In this document: one piece after another, positions 1 through 12,319 of the stretch | How the letters are laid out: the number at the start of each line of letters is the position of its first letter | Position numbering within the stretch: position 1 is the first letter of the stretch | The notes under the pieces: model-generated | Databases searched by the model: none | What the model was told of the DNA's origin: nothing | What the model saw: the letters and a program-made list of their open reading frames with translations, nothing else | NCBI GenBank assembly: GCA_963693305.1 | Contig: OY855911.1 | Span: 27,794,939 to 27,858,938, forward strand | Reading direction: 5' to 3' | Length of the DNA: 64,000 nt | Source: Meandrina meandrites | Taxonomy: Eukaryota > Cnidaria > Anthozoa > Scleractinia > Meandrinidae | Translations under genes and position numbers: made by a program

Positions 1-3
1 TAA

Positions 4-58
<55 letters not shown>

Positions 59-60
59 AC
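1..60. repeat. (AAAT)n microsatellite
   Basis: Uninterrupted tetranucleotide TAAA/AAAT runs from the window edge to about base 60, so its true length is unknown. It sits directly before the start of tandem unit A. Confidence 0.95.
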
Positions 61-1389
61 AAACATAAATACAAGTTTGTTCAATTGTTTCTCATTGGAA
101 ATAAGCATAGAAGCATTTTTCAGCAATCCCGCGCCTTGGAGGAAAATGCCTGTCTATGTAATTGATAACATATTCGGCAAAATCATAAGGCTGAGTTGCT
201 GTCACGTCCGTAACGGGTAGTTTGTCACTTGGGGATAAGGAATCTTAACAAATTATGCAAAGCTGGTTATCTTCAAGTGGCAAAGTGCCCATTGAGAAAT
301 ATCACAACAAACTAGATATGTGGAATATATTTGCAAAATTATTTATTGTAGTCGTAAATTGATCGAAGAAATCATGAACTTGCTCGACATCGTTCTTTTT
401 TTTTCTCAGAAAGAGAAGCTACATTGATGAAGATTGGCAAAGGTTTTTCCTTGATTTATTTTTCTTGTGATGCTTAGAGTTTTTTCCAGCAGGGAGCATC
501 CAGTATTTTTTCAAAAAGGTAATGCCTGTTTGGGGCTATGCACTATTAAGCGTCTTTGAAGCTTAGGAAACCACGACGTGACGACAAAGCCAACGTGCCG
601 ATCCCGTTCCCAAAGCCCACGTCCCAGTTTGGCGCATGGAACGAGATTGGCAACACAGGAAATGTCGTTAAAGTGTCTATCCAGCCCATAGGATTTTTAT
701 AGTTTTGGTATCTCTATAACCCATAAATAACTACTCTAAAAAGAATTTTTGGATTCCGCCTCTTTTTCCCCCCGAAATCGAGCTTTAAAGTTCCCGCTTC
801 GGCCACGCCCAATGAACTTGACCGAGAGTCAACACAATAGAGTCTGGGTCCAAGAGCGGACTGTGACGTCATGTCAGGAAGCGCCAAAATCTTCCCGCTC
901 GTTCTGTCACACATTTTGCAGAAAAATGAAAGTAGAAAAATGGTTCTTTGTATCCGACAACGACAACAACAACAACGTTTATTTGTACTACACTATTTCA
1001 TGACATGATTACAAATATAAATTAAAAATACAAACAGTTACTGGTCACCCAAAATAACTTAAAAGCTAAACTAGTTGCATGGATGGCCTTCATTTATTAA
1101 TGATCTATCCGACCTCTGCAAAACACTGTGAACCACGATTTCTATATGTAAATAAACGCTGTCTTCATATTCTGCTGGAGACGATACGGGACAATTGATT
1201 TTGTAAAATGGTTCCAAATTTGGAACATTCTTCTTTAGTTGAGTTGATTTGTTTTGAGTTGAGTTGAGCAGAGCTGAATTGAACTGTGTTGAGTTCAGTT
1301 GATTGAGTTAAAAATTGTATTGATCTTTGCTTCGCCTCGTTTCGTTTTGATTCGCTTAGTTCGGTTCAGCTCCAGTTCAATTTCAAGCT

Positions 1390-1562
1390 CCAGTTCCGTC
1401 TAGTCCAGTCTAGTGTAGTCTAGTCTAGTTTAGTCTGGTCTTGTCTTGTCTAGTCTAATATATTCTATTCTAACCTAGTCTAGTCTAGTCTTGTTTAATC
1501 TATTCTGGTCTGGTCTAGTCTAGTCTAAACTAGTCTAGTCTATTCTAGTCTAGTCTTGTGTT
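1390..1562. repeat. TCTAG-type minisatellite (unit A)
   Basis: An imperfect tandem array of a five-base unit TCTAG/TCTGG/TATTC. It is preceded by a GAGTT/GATTGA-rich simple stretch at about 1240-1380. Unit B carries the homologous array at 7530-7660. Confidence 0.85.
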
Positions 1563-3158
1563 GTCTATTATCAAAATGGCCATCGTATCAGTAAAAAGAT
1601 ATAATGGCTTACCTTTTAAAAGATTCTAAGAAAAGGAAAAAACAATCTCCAACACAAGGCGCACTAATGAAATCAAGATTTATTGTATTATGCTATTTTG
1701 AAGCAACATGACTTATTCCAAGCCTACTCGGTTTGTTTGTTTTAGTTTTAATTTTCAATTTTCGATTATCATGTGTCCACCCATCCTCTAAACGCCTCCC
1801 ACTTTTTTTTCTTTGAGGGTGTGGGAGCAATGTGACAAGTACACAATAACTTGGACGAATACAGATTATGAAAACATCTTCTTATAAGGCTAGATGGAGA
1901 TCGGCTGGTGTCACAGGGTATGGGACCTGTCTCCTTTTTATTGATGCACACAGACTGAAAATGCCTTACTTATATACTGTAAAAAATTAAAATTACTTCC
2001 ATGGTATTACTCAAAATCAAGAGAGTATGAAGTACTTCATACTCTTTTTTCAAAATACAATAATTTGTTTGTATTACCTAAAAAAAGGGCGATTAACACT
2101 ACTTAAAAATTACGTTACATGTCTCGTTACTACTTATTCGTTATCCATATACACTCCCGTCCCTTCGCACGCGGTGTCAAAACTTTATCTCCAAATTAAC
2201 AAAAAATATTTTTCCCTGGTATCTTTAAGTCCTTTGTTGATAGGATTTGATATGGATCATATTTAAGGCGCTATTTACTTAGTCATTAACCATTACGTTT
2301 CTCTTGATTTTGTCGCCTTTGCTGGGTTGTAAAAGAGACTATTATTTTCCTGGGGAAAAATTCCTAGGTATCGCGAAATGTTATTTCTTAGGGGCGTAAG
2401 ATGCAATCATGTGGCAGGACTTAGAAACTGTCATATTGCCGTGGCACGGAAGCAATATGTAGTTACTGCACTTAGTTATGGGGTGTGTAACAATAAAAAA
2501 CACGCAAACGCTGAAGCAATGAATTACAGAATGACAATTTCTGTGTGTCCAACTTAACCCTTGGACGTTCAAGGAGAGGGATACTTGAGACTTTTCTACT
2601 TTTTTGAAAAGGAGTTAAAAGGAGTTCTACTCTGTAATGCTAAACTCTTATTGCATGTTCATTCATCACAAATCGACATGAAGAGTTCCATGCTGGGCCT
2701 AGTGTGACGCGTCTGTTGTCTATTATGGAAGGATTTGTCCCAAGTCTTCGCTCACCATCCCATCCTATGCTGTGGAAAAAGATAAGAAAAAATTATTCAC
2801 ACATTGAGTATGGAAAATCGCTATTGAGCTCTTTCTCCCTCCACATCAGTTTACCCTTGCCTGGTAAATGCGCTTTTCCTGGCTACATAACCAAACACCA
2901 GTTGATTGATTCCTATCTGTATAAGGAAGGCAAGTAAACTATCAGATAGCTACAATTCGCGACCAACGTTTTTGGCGAAATTTTAGTCATGGAAACGACG
3001 TCTTCAATGCCTTCCGACTATGTTGTGGCTGGCAATCCAAGTAAAGGTTTCCACTATTTAAAAAATGATCTGACCTTACGGTTTATGATAGCACCTTGAT
3101 TTATCTTGCTTTTTGTTTATGTTGAATTTTAACAAATTTAAAGACCTTCTGCAGTTAC

Positions 3159-6127
3159 CTTGACAACCATAGAGCTCAGCCCTCATGGATATAAAGTAAA
3201 TCCAAGCCACTGGTCGAAAACGGATGTAACGTGCTCTGATTGGTGGGGTTAGATCATGATAAACAACAGTGTCACGGTCTATGTTTCCAGTAAATTCCTA
3301 AAGAAATAAGAAACGAAATTTAGCAATCCATCATTTTGAAACGTTTTGGTTTTCTGGAAAACTTCAATCATGGACACTTCAGCTTAAACCATACATCCCA
3401 GCCATTTCCCCAAAAAATATATAGGAAAAATAGGAGCACAGGAGCAAAAATATAGGAACTTTATAGGATTTTTTGACAAAATATAGGAGTTTTATTGAAG
3501 GACTTTCAGACCTCACAGAGATGTTATGCTAGTTGAAAAACATATTAAATGAGAGTTTTGCATCATTTCTAAGACTGTGCTAATTAATAAGATGATTTAC
3601 AAATGTTAACAGCCATTGTCAACAGTCAAATAATCACTTACAGCCTCCAAAAAACTCAAGCACTTAAGACAAGTTAACATGACTTGGCTAACATAATTAT
3701 TTGGAATGAGTAACAAAATCAACAACAACAACAACATTAAGATGGCTTCAACAGTCGTAAACTGTATTAAGACGGCTTCCCAACTTGAGGAGTCTCTAAA
3801 ACATTAAAACATCTTAAAAACTGAAGGCCAAATTGTGCCAGTAACCTCAAACAAAAGTTGAGAAGGGAACACTAAATTAATGTGCTTGTGTCTGTTGGTT
3901 TTTGCAAGGAAATATCTCAAGCACAAAATGATGACGGTAGTACCAGCAGTACTTACATCTGATTATTAGTAATCAGTAACCATGAAAATAGGTTGAAACG
4001 GTCTTAGCTTAAAAAACTGCCCCCAGTCTGATTCAACGGTCCAGGAATAACATCAAACTACAAGTGACAACATAATAAAGCCTGTACACTCAATGCAAAC
4101 TCAGTCTGAAGTGTTGGAACTCCTTGCTTTAATTGTTTTTGTATTTATCACTTAAGCAGTACATTGTATTTGTAGGAAATATAGGAGTTTTGGCCAATTA
4201 TAGGAGTTTTATAGGATCCTATAAAATAAATAGGAAAAATAGGAAATATAGGAGGGCTGGAATGTATCAAATGCTTAAACAGAAAAATAGTTGGAAATTT
4301 AGCTGCGATGAACAATTTAAAACGTGGAATTTCCATTGAAAACGTGAAATAACGTTTAGGGAATAACCAATTGCTTTTATCCATACAACATTTCGGTGAA
4401 GTCTTCTTTACCTTGCTTTTAGTTTGTCCTTGTTCCTTGTAATACTGGAAGTTCACTTCATCGTCACTGTACTGCAGATTGTACTTGGTCACGGCCTGCA
4501 GGTTAACGTGTCCATTTCTTCCTTGTGTGGCAACACGTGTCACAGTAAAGTTGTTGCTACCCAGATCAATCTGGAGCCACTGGTTGTTGTCCCTTGTGGC
4601 AACTACCCAAGCTCCGGCTTTCCCTGCAGTCGTGTTAAAATGTAGTCTGCCCTGGGCGGCGGCATGATTGCCATTGTATTGTGAAGAGGCAGTAATTTGT
4701 CCATCAGTGATTGCACCGCTTTCCATTCCAAGAGCTTCGTAACATTCTAAATCAAATTGAAATCGATACAGGGTACATATATCTCACCTGCCCACAGTAA
4801 AAACCTAGGCTCCAGAATTACTTATGAAAAGTTTTACACTGGGCTTACGTTACTGTGGTTCGACAGAAATTACAAAAAGAGATGTGATTGCTGGTTTCTC
4901 AATTTGATTCAGTTTTGGGAGTTCATAGGTCAGCTGACACATCAGTAACGCGGAGGTCATGGGTTCGATTCCAGTTGTAGGTTAAAATATGCATATATTG
5001 TTAGCTAAAATTGGGAATTGCTTATTAAAATATATTTCTAACATACAGCGGAGATCTTTTTTTATCTTTTGTGTCTTAAGAGATCTAATCCTTTTCAAAT
5101 ACATTTTTACCACTCCCTGTTTTTTTCTTCATTAGCCCTTTCACCAAACATATTTTGATGAGTGCTAATCAACTGTCACGTTCTTCAAAAAGTCACATAT
5201 TTATATCTTTATACCTCGTTCACAGTAGTCTCCAATCCACCTCGATAAATTGCATGCACATGTGTAGTTCGCCTGACTGTTCACGCATGTCGCATTGTTT
5301 TGACACAAATGCTTGATGCAATAGTCGGCAGCTACACAAAATAAAATTGAAACAAAAAATCATATATGGTCATTAATGATTATTAAACCTTTTTATGCTT
5401 AATTGTTCTTACTTTCTGTTTTCATGTCACAGCGAGCAAGAATTGAGCTCCCAGACCTCGCGAAATCCAACCAGTAATTACCGCTGACCGCTCGTGCTCC
5501 TTCACTCGCCTTGATCTCTCCACACGAATCAGCAGGCAGCTCGGGAATAGAACCGAGGGGAACTGGGAATAAAATAAGCACAAAATTATTGAATACAAGA
5601 CAAGGAAGAACGGAAAGGAAGGAAAAATATTCCACCTACAAATCTGATGGATATCATTCAATTATCACATGCTATTCTTTATCGTTGCTATTCTAAGAAA
5701 ATATACTGCACAGTAAGGACAACAATATCTAAGAAATTTACCATCATCTAGACCATTATCTAAGGAATAATTAAACTTGTTTCTCTCAATATTAATTCAG
5801 TTTACTTCTGTTCAATGACTTTTCCATGTAATATCTTTCGCTGCTCTTGACAAAATCCTCTGGCCTGGCTTCCTTAGTCCTGTTATTCAACTCGCATACG
5901 TCTTTGAACATGACATAGTTATAACTTTGACATCTGACTTCAGAGTTGCACGCTTTTCTACAATCGAAGGAACCTGGCCGAGCATTGAGCGTCTTAAAGG
6001 TGTGACCTTTGAGTATTCTTTGATAGATGGAGTAAGTTTCGATTCCACATTGCTGACTGTCAATGCTTTGGAATATTACAGACACGATCAACAGTTCGCT
6101 GAGAATGAGATTCTGTTGAAGAGACAT
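3159..6127 (-). CDS. Secreted PAN/Apple-EGF-discoidin (F5/8 type C) protein, copy A (3' end uncertain)
   Basis: Five coding exons on the minus strand: 6127-5806, 5562-5413, 5331-5215, 4746-4412 and 3297-3159. All have GT-AG borders and compatible phases. The protein begins with a hydrophobic signal peptide. It continues with a PAN/Apple-like domain (cysteines in QQC, FDCRKAC, RCQ, DVCEL), then a segment like the start of a fibrinogen domain (SCGEIKASEG...GNYWLD...CDM). A six-cysteine EGF domain follows, and last an F5/8 type C domain that starts with SGAITDGQITASS and ends with RARYIRFRPVAW and ELYGC. I chose the ATG at 6127 because a good acceptor (TTATTTGCAG) lies 29 bases upstream, which makes the upstream codons intronic. 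After the last exon the gene either splices on (GTAACT) or reads through to a stop at 3078-3076. Such proteins usually work in extracellular adhesion to glycans or phospholipids, as lactadherin and EDIL3 do. The exact partner is unknown. Confidence 0.85.
3390..4272. mobile_element. Non-autonomous hAT-like DNA transposon in an intron of copy A
   Basis: The element is flanked by an 8-bp direct duplication GCTTAAAC (3382-3389 and 4273-4280). Both ends carry an inverted motif, ATACATCCCAGCC on the left and its complement ATACATTCCAGCC on the right. Both ends also hold many ATAGGA units (3417-3490 and 4170-4255). The matching intron of copy B is about 0.24 kb and lacks the element, so insertion followed the duplication. 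An 8-bp duplication fits hAT elements, but no transposase is visible. Confidence 0.75.
4925..4980 (+). repeat. tRNA-like SINE head, copy A
   Basis: The stretch holds an A-box-like GGTCAGCTGAC and a B-box-like GGTTCGATTCC at the usual spacing, inside an intron of the discoidin gene. Unit B has the homologous stretch at 10419-10470. It does not fold as a complete tRNA, so it is a SINE head or tRNA relic. Confidence 0.5.
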
Positions 6128-7529
6128 TTGCAGTTCATCACGTTTAATGGAATTTCCTGCAAATAATAAAAATAACAAGAATTAGCTGGTTTACGTCGCG
6201 GGAAAAGGAACGTTCAGTGGACGTAAAAACAGAACAGTGAGCGTTTCCCAAAATACTTTTTTTCCAGTAGCGCGTAGAGTAAATTGTTATTCCGGAGTAA
6301 AGGCTTTTTTACCAAAATCGAATATTGATACTAAAATCAATCGCACTGTCAAGTATTTCCTTCAGTTTGTTGCGTGGTCATTATTATCCTAGCCACGAAT
6401 GGTCTTGGCAATATATCTACATTTATCGATTGAAAATATATGAACGATCTCTGGCCATAAGGAGGAATATGTACGGAGCTATCGTCTGCCTTACTGCAAT
6501 TTTCAAAGAGTAAATAAAAGATATATGGCTACGAGCGCGAGAAGATAGCAACCTAAGTAGATCGCGTATTTGTCTTTTTTTTTCAAACAATCTTACAACA
6601 AATACAGCTTCTTAAGAAACCACTTACCAGTTTGATTTGTGGAGAAATAAAATTAAGCGGCCAACACGACTACTTCTGACCATCCGCTGGTTTCAACTGC
6701 GATAGAAACCCAATTAAAATGCGGGATTATAAGGGAAATTAATTTAGGTTTGCTGTTTTTCTAAGATCGAAGCATAAATAATAGAATAGGTACCAAAGTA
6801 TTATGCGCTGGTGTGCCAATTGAGGATCATGCTTTAAAAAATAAACAAATATTATGAATAGAGCAGGTGCGAGTCAAGTTTGTTTAATTTTTGTTCAGAG
6901 AGATGGAAATAAGTATAGAGGCAGTTTTCAGTAATCCCGCGCCTTGGAGAAAAAATGCCTGTCTCTGTGATTGATAACATATTGGGCAAAATCTTTAGGC
7001 TCGAGTTGCTGTCAGGTCCCTAACCGGTAGTTTGTCACTTGGGGATAAGGAATCTTAACAAATCATACGAAGACCGGTTATCTTCAAGTGGCAAAGTGCC
7101 CATTGAGAAATATCACAACAAACTAGAGATCTGGAATATATCCGCGAAATTATTTATCGCAGTCGAAAATTGATCGAAAATCGATGATGAACTACTGAAC
7201 ATGGTTTCTTTATTTCTCCCCAGAAAGGGAAGCTACATCGCTGAAGATTGGCAAAGGTTTTCCCTTGGTTTATTTTTCTTGTGATGCTTAGATTTTTTTC
7301 CAGCAGGGAGCATACAGTATTTTTTCAGAGGTAATGGCTGTTTGGGGCTATGCACTATTAATTGTTTTTGAAGCTTAGGAAACCACGTCGTGACGACAAA
7401 GCCAAGGTGCCTTTCCCGTTACCAGAGGCCGCGTCCCAGTTTGTCTCTTGTAACGAGATTGGCAACGTACAAAATGTCGTTAAAGAAAAGGTTCTCTTCG
7501 TTTTGATTCGTTTAGTTCAGTTCAGTTCT

Positions 7530-7665
7530 AGTCTAAATAAGTCTAGTCTGGTATAGTCTAGTCTAGCCTATTCTAGTCTGGTCCAGTCTAGTCTAATCTA
7601 GTCTCGTTAAGTCTATTCTAGTCTGGTTTAGTCTAGTCTAGTCTATTCTAATCCAGCCTTGTATA
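7530..7665. repeat. TCTAG-type minisatellite (unit B)
   Basis: An imperfect TCTAG/TCTGG array homologous to 1390-1562 in unit A but shorter. This indicates repeat-number drift since the duplication. Confidence 0.8.
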
Positions 7666-9521
7666 GTCTGTTATCAAAATGGCCACCATATCGGTAAAAA
7701 AGATCTAATAGCGTGCCTTTTAAAAGATGCTAAGAAAGAGAAAACAATCAGTTATCCTACACAAGGCGCACAAATCGATCTAATGAAATCAAGTTTTATT
7801 GTTTTATGTTATTTTGAAGCAGCATTACTTATTACATACCTACTCGGTTTTCGATTTTCATGTGTCCACCCATCCTCTAAATGCTCTAAATCCTCCCTCC
7901 CCCGCTTCCCACATTTTTTTGGAAGGGGGGGGGGGGGATTTGGGGGAGTAATGTGACAAGTACACAATAACTTGGACGAATACAGATTATGAAAACATCT
8001 TCTTATGTGTCATAGAGCGTGGAATCTGTCTCCTTTTTTATTGATGCACACAGACCGAAAATGCTTTACTTATATACAGTACAATTGCTTCCATTATATT
8101 ACTCAAAATACAATAACTTGTATTACCTTAAAAAATGGCGATTAAAGCTACTTACTAATTACGTTACATGTCTCAGTACTACTTATTCGTATTTAAGGCG
8201 CTATTTACGTAGTCATTAATTATTACTTCTTAGTCATTAATTATTACGCCTTTGTCGCCTTTGCCGTTCCATAAAAAGTTGTAGGAGAGACTATTAATTT
8301 CCTGCACAAGATAAAGATTTGTTGCGATGTTTAAAACAAAATGCATCGAAGTTGGGAGACAATTAACGAAGCTGCATGGGAGCTATCTTATCACAACTTG
8401 CAAAGCGGTCAATTTAGTTTTTGTCAGCGTTGAGAAATTTGGCAGCGACGGAGTGGCCCAGCAAACAAACAAGCGATCAAATATTCAAGCAATCGCCTCC
8501 AGTGATTCACTGTAAATGTGCTCTTTCCGTAAGAAGAAACTAAATCTCACAACAATATCGCCATAGACCATCATGGCAACAGGTATTATCAGACAGTTCT
8601 AGTCAAAGCAAAAGAGATTGCAAAAGCTATCAACGATATTTCTCAATCCTTTTCATCAATAAAGCCGAATATACATCTCATTGTGGACAGCATCAAGAAA
8701 AAAATTATTCTGTCACAGCTGGGGAAAAATTCCTAGGTATCGCGAAATGTTTTTTAGGTGCTTAAGCCTAACAATCAGGTTGCTGGACTTATAAACTGTC
8801 ATATCACCGTGGCACGGAAGCAGTATGTAATTACTGCACTTAGTTATGGGGTGTATAACAACACCAAAACACGCAAATGCTCGAGCAATGAATTACAGAA
8901 CGACAAATTCTGTCTGCTCTAACTTAACCCTTGGATGTACAAGGAGGGGTGGGGTGGAGGCTGTTGTACTTTTTTGAAAAGGAGTTCTCCTCTGTGATGC
9001 AAAACTCTTATTACATGTTCAATCATCACAAATCGGCATGAAGAGTTCCATGCTGGGCCTAGTGTGACGCGTCTGTTGTCTATCATGGAAGGATGTGTCC
9101 CAAGCCTTCGCACACCATCTCATCCTATGCTGTGGAAAAAAGATAAGAAAAAATTATTCACAATTTGACTATGGAAGATCGTTATTGAGCTTCCAGCACC
9201 TCCCCTTCTCCCTTGCCTGGTAAATTCGCTTTTCCTGGCTACATAGCCAAACACCAGATTACTGATTCCTATCTGTATAAGGAAGGCAAGTAAACTATGA
9301 GATAGCTACAATTGGCGACCAACGTCTTTACCGAAATGTTATTAGTCATGCATGGAAATGACGTCTTCAATGTCTTCCATCTTTTGTAACTTATGGTCCA
9401 CGCTGAGTTATGTTTAAGGTTTGCATTATTTAAAAAAAATGACCTGGCCTTACGGTTTATGATCATGATAGCACCTAGTTTATGTTGCATTTTAACAAAT
9501 TTAAAGGTGTTCTACAGTAAC

Positions 9522-12254
9522 CTTGACAACCATAGATCTCTGCCCTCATTGCAATACTGTCAATCCAAGCCACTGGTCGAAAACGGATATAACGTGCCCT
9601 GATTGGTGGGTTAAGATCATGATAAACAACAATGTCCTGGTCTGTGTTTCCAGTAAATTCCTAAATGAGTAAAAGAAAAATTAAACATTTTTTCATTATC
9701 TTATCAAAGAAAGTCTTGCTCATTAAATATTGGCGGAAGAGATTAACAAATTAACAGAAAATTACGTTGTTTGGAAAAGTGAGCTCAGAGGTTATTTACG
9801 TAAACTGTGGTCGCATTTCCTTTAACATAAAACTGAAATACGTTTGAGAAATGAAAATTTGATTTTATCGATGCAACGTTTCGATGAATGAAGTCTTCTT
9901 TACCATGTTTGTAGTTTGTCCTTGTTCCTTGTAGTACTGGAAGTTAACTTCATCGTCACTGTACTGCAGATTGTACTTGCTTACGCTTTGCAGTGGAGTT
10001 TTTCCATTTCTTCCTTGTGTGGCGACACGTGTCACAGTAAAGTTGTTGCTACTCATTTCAACCTGTAGCCATTGGTTGGTGTCCTGTGTCGCAGGTACCC
10101 AGGCTCCCGCTATATTTCCAGTGGCGATAAAATGCAGTCTGCCCTGCACTGCGGCATGTTTGCTATTGTGTTGTGAAGAGGCAGTAACTTGTCCGTCTGT
10201 GATTGCACCGCTTTCCATTCCAAGAGCTTCTTCGCATTCTAAAGTTTTATAGAATTCTTACATTAGTCAATATAACTCACCTGCGCGCAGTACAAAACCT
10301 ATCTCAGTAATTATTTATGAAATACTTTACACTGGGCTTACGTTGCTGTGGTTCGGCAGAAATTACAAGAAATGTGTGATATCTAGAAGTTGTACAGTTT
10401 GCTCCAGTTTCGAGAGTTTATAGGTCAGCTGGTAGAGTAACGCGGAGGTCATGAGTTCGATGCCGGTTGTAACTTAAAATATATAGAGATTTTTGTAAGC
10501 TGAAATTAGGAATTGCTTATTTAAGTATATTAGTATATTCACAGGAGTCCCAAACTCACAATTTGAGAAATCGATCGAAGAAATGATTTATATAAGCGTA
10601 TGAATGATTTATGCGAGCGTATGAATGATTTATGTAAGCGTATCGAGTGGGAGGTGACTACTTGAAGTGCGCGGTGTTGTTTTACAATTTAGACCGTTGG
10701 AGATTTGAGTGCTCTATAAGAGTTTGTATGGGGTTTAAAAAACGTGTGTTACGCCGCAAAGTGTAATAATCGTCGCAAAATGTAATACTAACGCAAAATG
10801 TAATAACAATCGCCGCAAAATGTAATAACATTGACGCATAATGTAATAAAGTGTCCAACGCAAAATGTAATAACTTTCCAACGCAAAATGTAATAACTTT
10901 TTTAACGCAAAATGTAACAACGCAAAATGTAATAACTTGTGAGATCATGACTCAGTCACATTTACCTAAATGTTAAAAAGCTTTTAACATTTTACTTGCC
11001 TTGCAATTTGAGTTGTTTATTCTACACTTTGAGTGACGTCTACAATCATTACATCTTGCAACAATATTAATGAAAAAGCCTGGCCCGGCATCGCAAATAT
11101 AAATGCAAGCAATCAACATTTTCACGGAATATTTCCGGAGTGAACACTTTGAGAGCTTACAAAATATCTTGCACAAAGAAATGAGCGAAACGTGTGGCAA
11201 ATTGTAAAGCTAGAGGTGTCAAACTTTACAAACAGGAAACTGTACATGTCTATATATAAACCTCTAGACATTTGCTAGACCACAGTCAACAAATAGTGCA
11301 CGAAACAAGTGAGAAGCTACAACAATACGGCCAATGTACAAATGTCACGAACGTATAAGTCTTTTAGGTCTGTCACCTTTATTATACTGTACCATAACTA
11401 GAAGTCTACATCTGGTATTGGGGCGCGTGCTATGTCTTTCGCGTGTAGGCTATTTTTAGAAACTGATGTCTCGCGAGAAAATGACGTAACCCACTATTTC
11501 GACACGATTGGAGTTCTAAGTTGCGGCCGAATATTTTGGAAAGTGGCAGGTGAAATAAATCAAATCACATCAAAACACTTGACAGGCCATTCTCTTTAAT
11601 TCTCACATTTCGACAGAAGTAGTATCGTAGATAGTGATTTCAAACGTCTGTTCAGTGGCATTTGAAGGCGAGTGAAAAAGCAACCCGTCGCCGGGTTTCC
11701 CTAGGCAAACTCACAAAACAAACAGGTCGACTTTTTATAATTTACGAGAGAATTTATGAACAGAAGTTCCCCAAACTTTTAGTAGTTAAGTGTGTCTTTA
11801 TTTTGTACAGCATATCCTCGTGTTAAAATACTGAACAACATACACAACGCAATAGCTGCACACTGCGAAGTGCCCGAGAAGCACAACTTGAATTAAACTT
11901 TTGACGGATGTGAATGAAATCATCATTGTTCGATGAATTAAACTCGTATTTCTATTCATATTAAAACAAGTACATTACCTTAGTCAGTCTTTTGTTTTCA
12001 TGCCGTCCTTGTAATTCCAAAAACATGCGAAACGCGCCAAACTTGTCGTTTTCTCTGAATGTTGTTCTCAAACGAATCAAACTTCATTCTGTTCATTCCG
12101 CGCTCGATAAATTAGTTTTTACTACATGTACTTCAATTTTTATTAATTAGTATTTAGCATGGATTGTTTATTAGTAGTTTATTAGTATTAATTTTTATTA
12201 TAACTTTAAATGATAGTATATTACCTGATGATTTTTAACCGTGTATAAAGAAAT

Positions 12255-12319
<65 letters not shown>

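Larger units (their letters stand above)
65..6800. repeat. Tandem segmental duplication, unit A
   Basis: Bases from about 65 onward align base for base, with scattered differences, to bases from about 6870 onward. Examples are the stretch around 199-240 against 7012-7050, the TCTAG minisatellite at 1390-1560 against 7530-7660, and every exon of the two discoidin genes. The offset is about 6.8 kb. Unit A carries gene copy A and an 883-bp transposon insertion that unit B lacks. The 3.1 kb at the low-coordinate end (the 3' flank of the gene) has no exon I can support. Confidence 0.85.
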
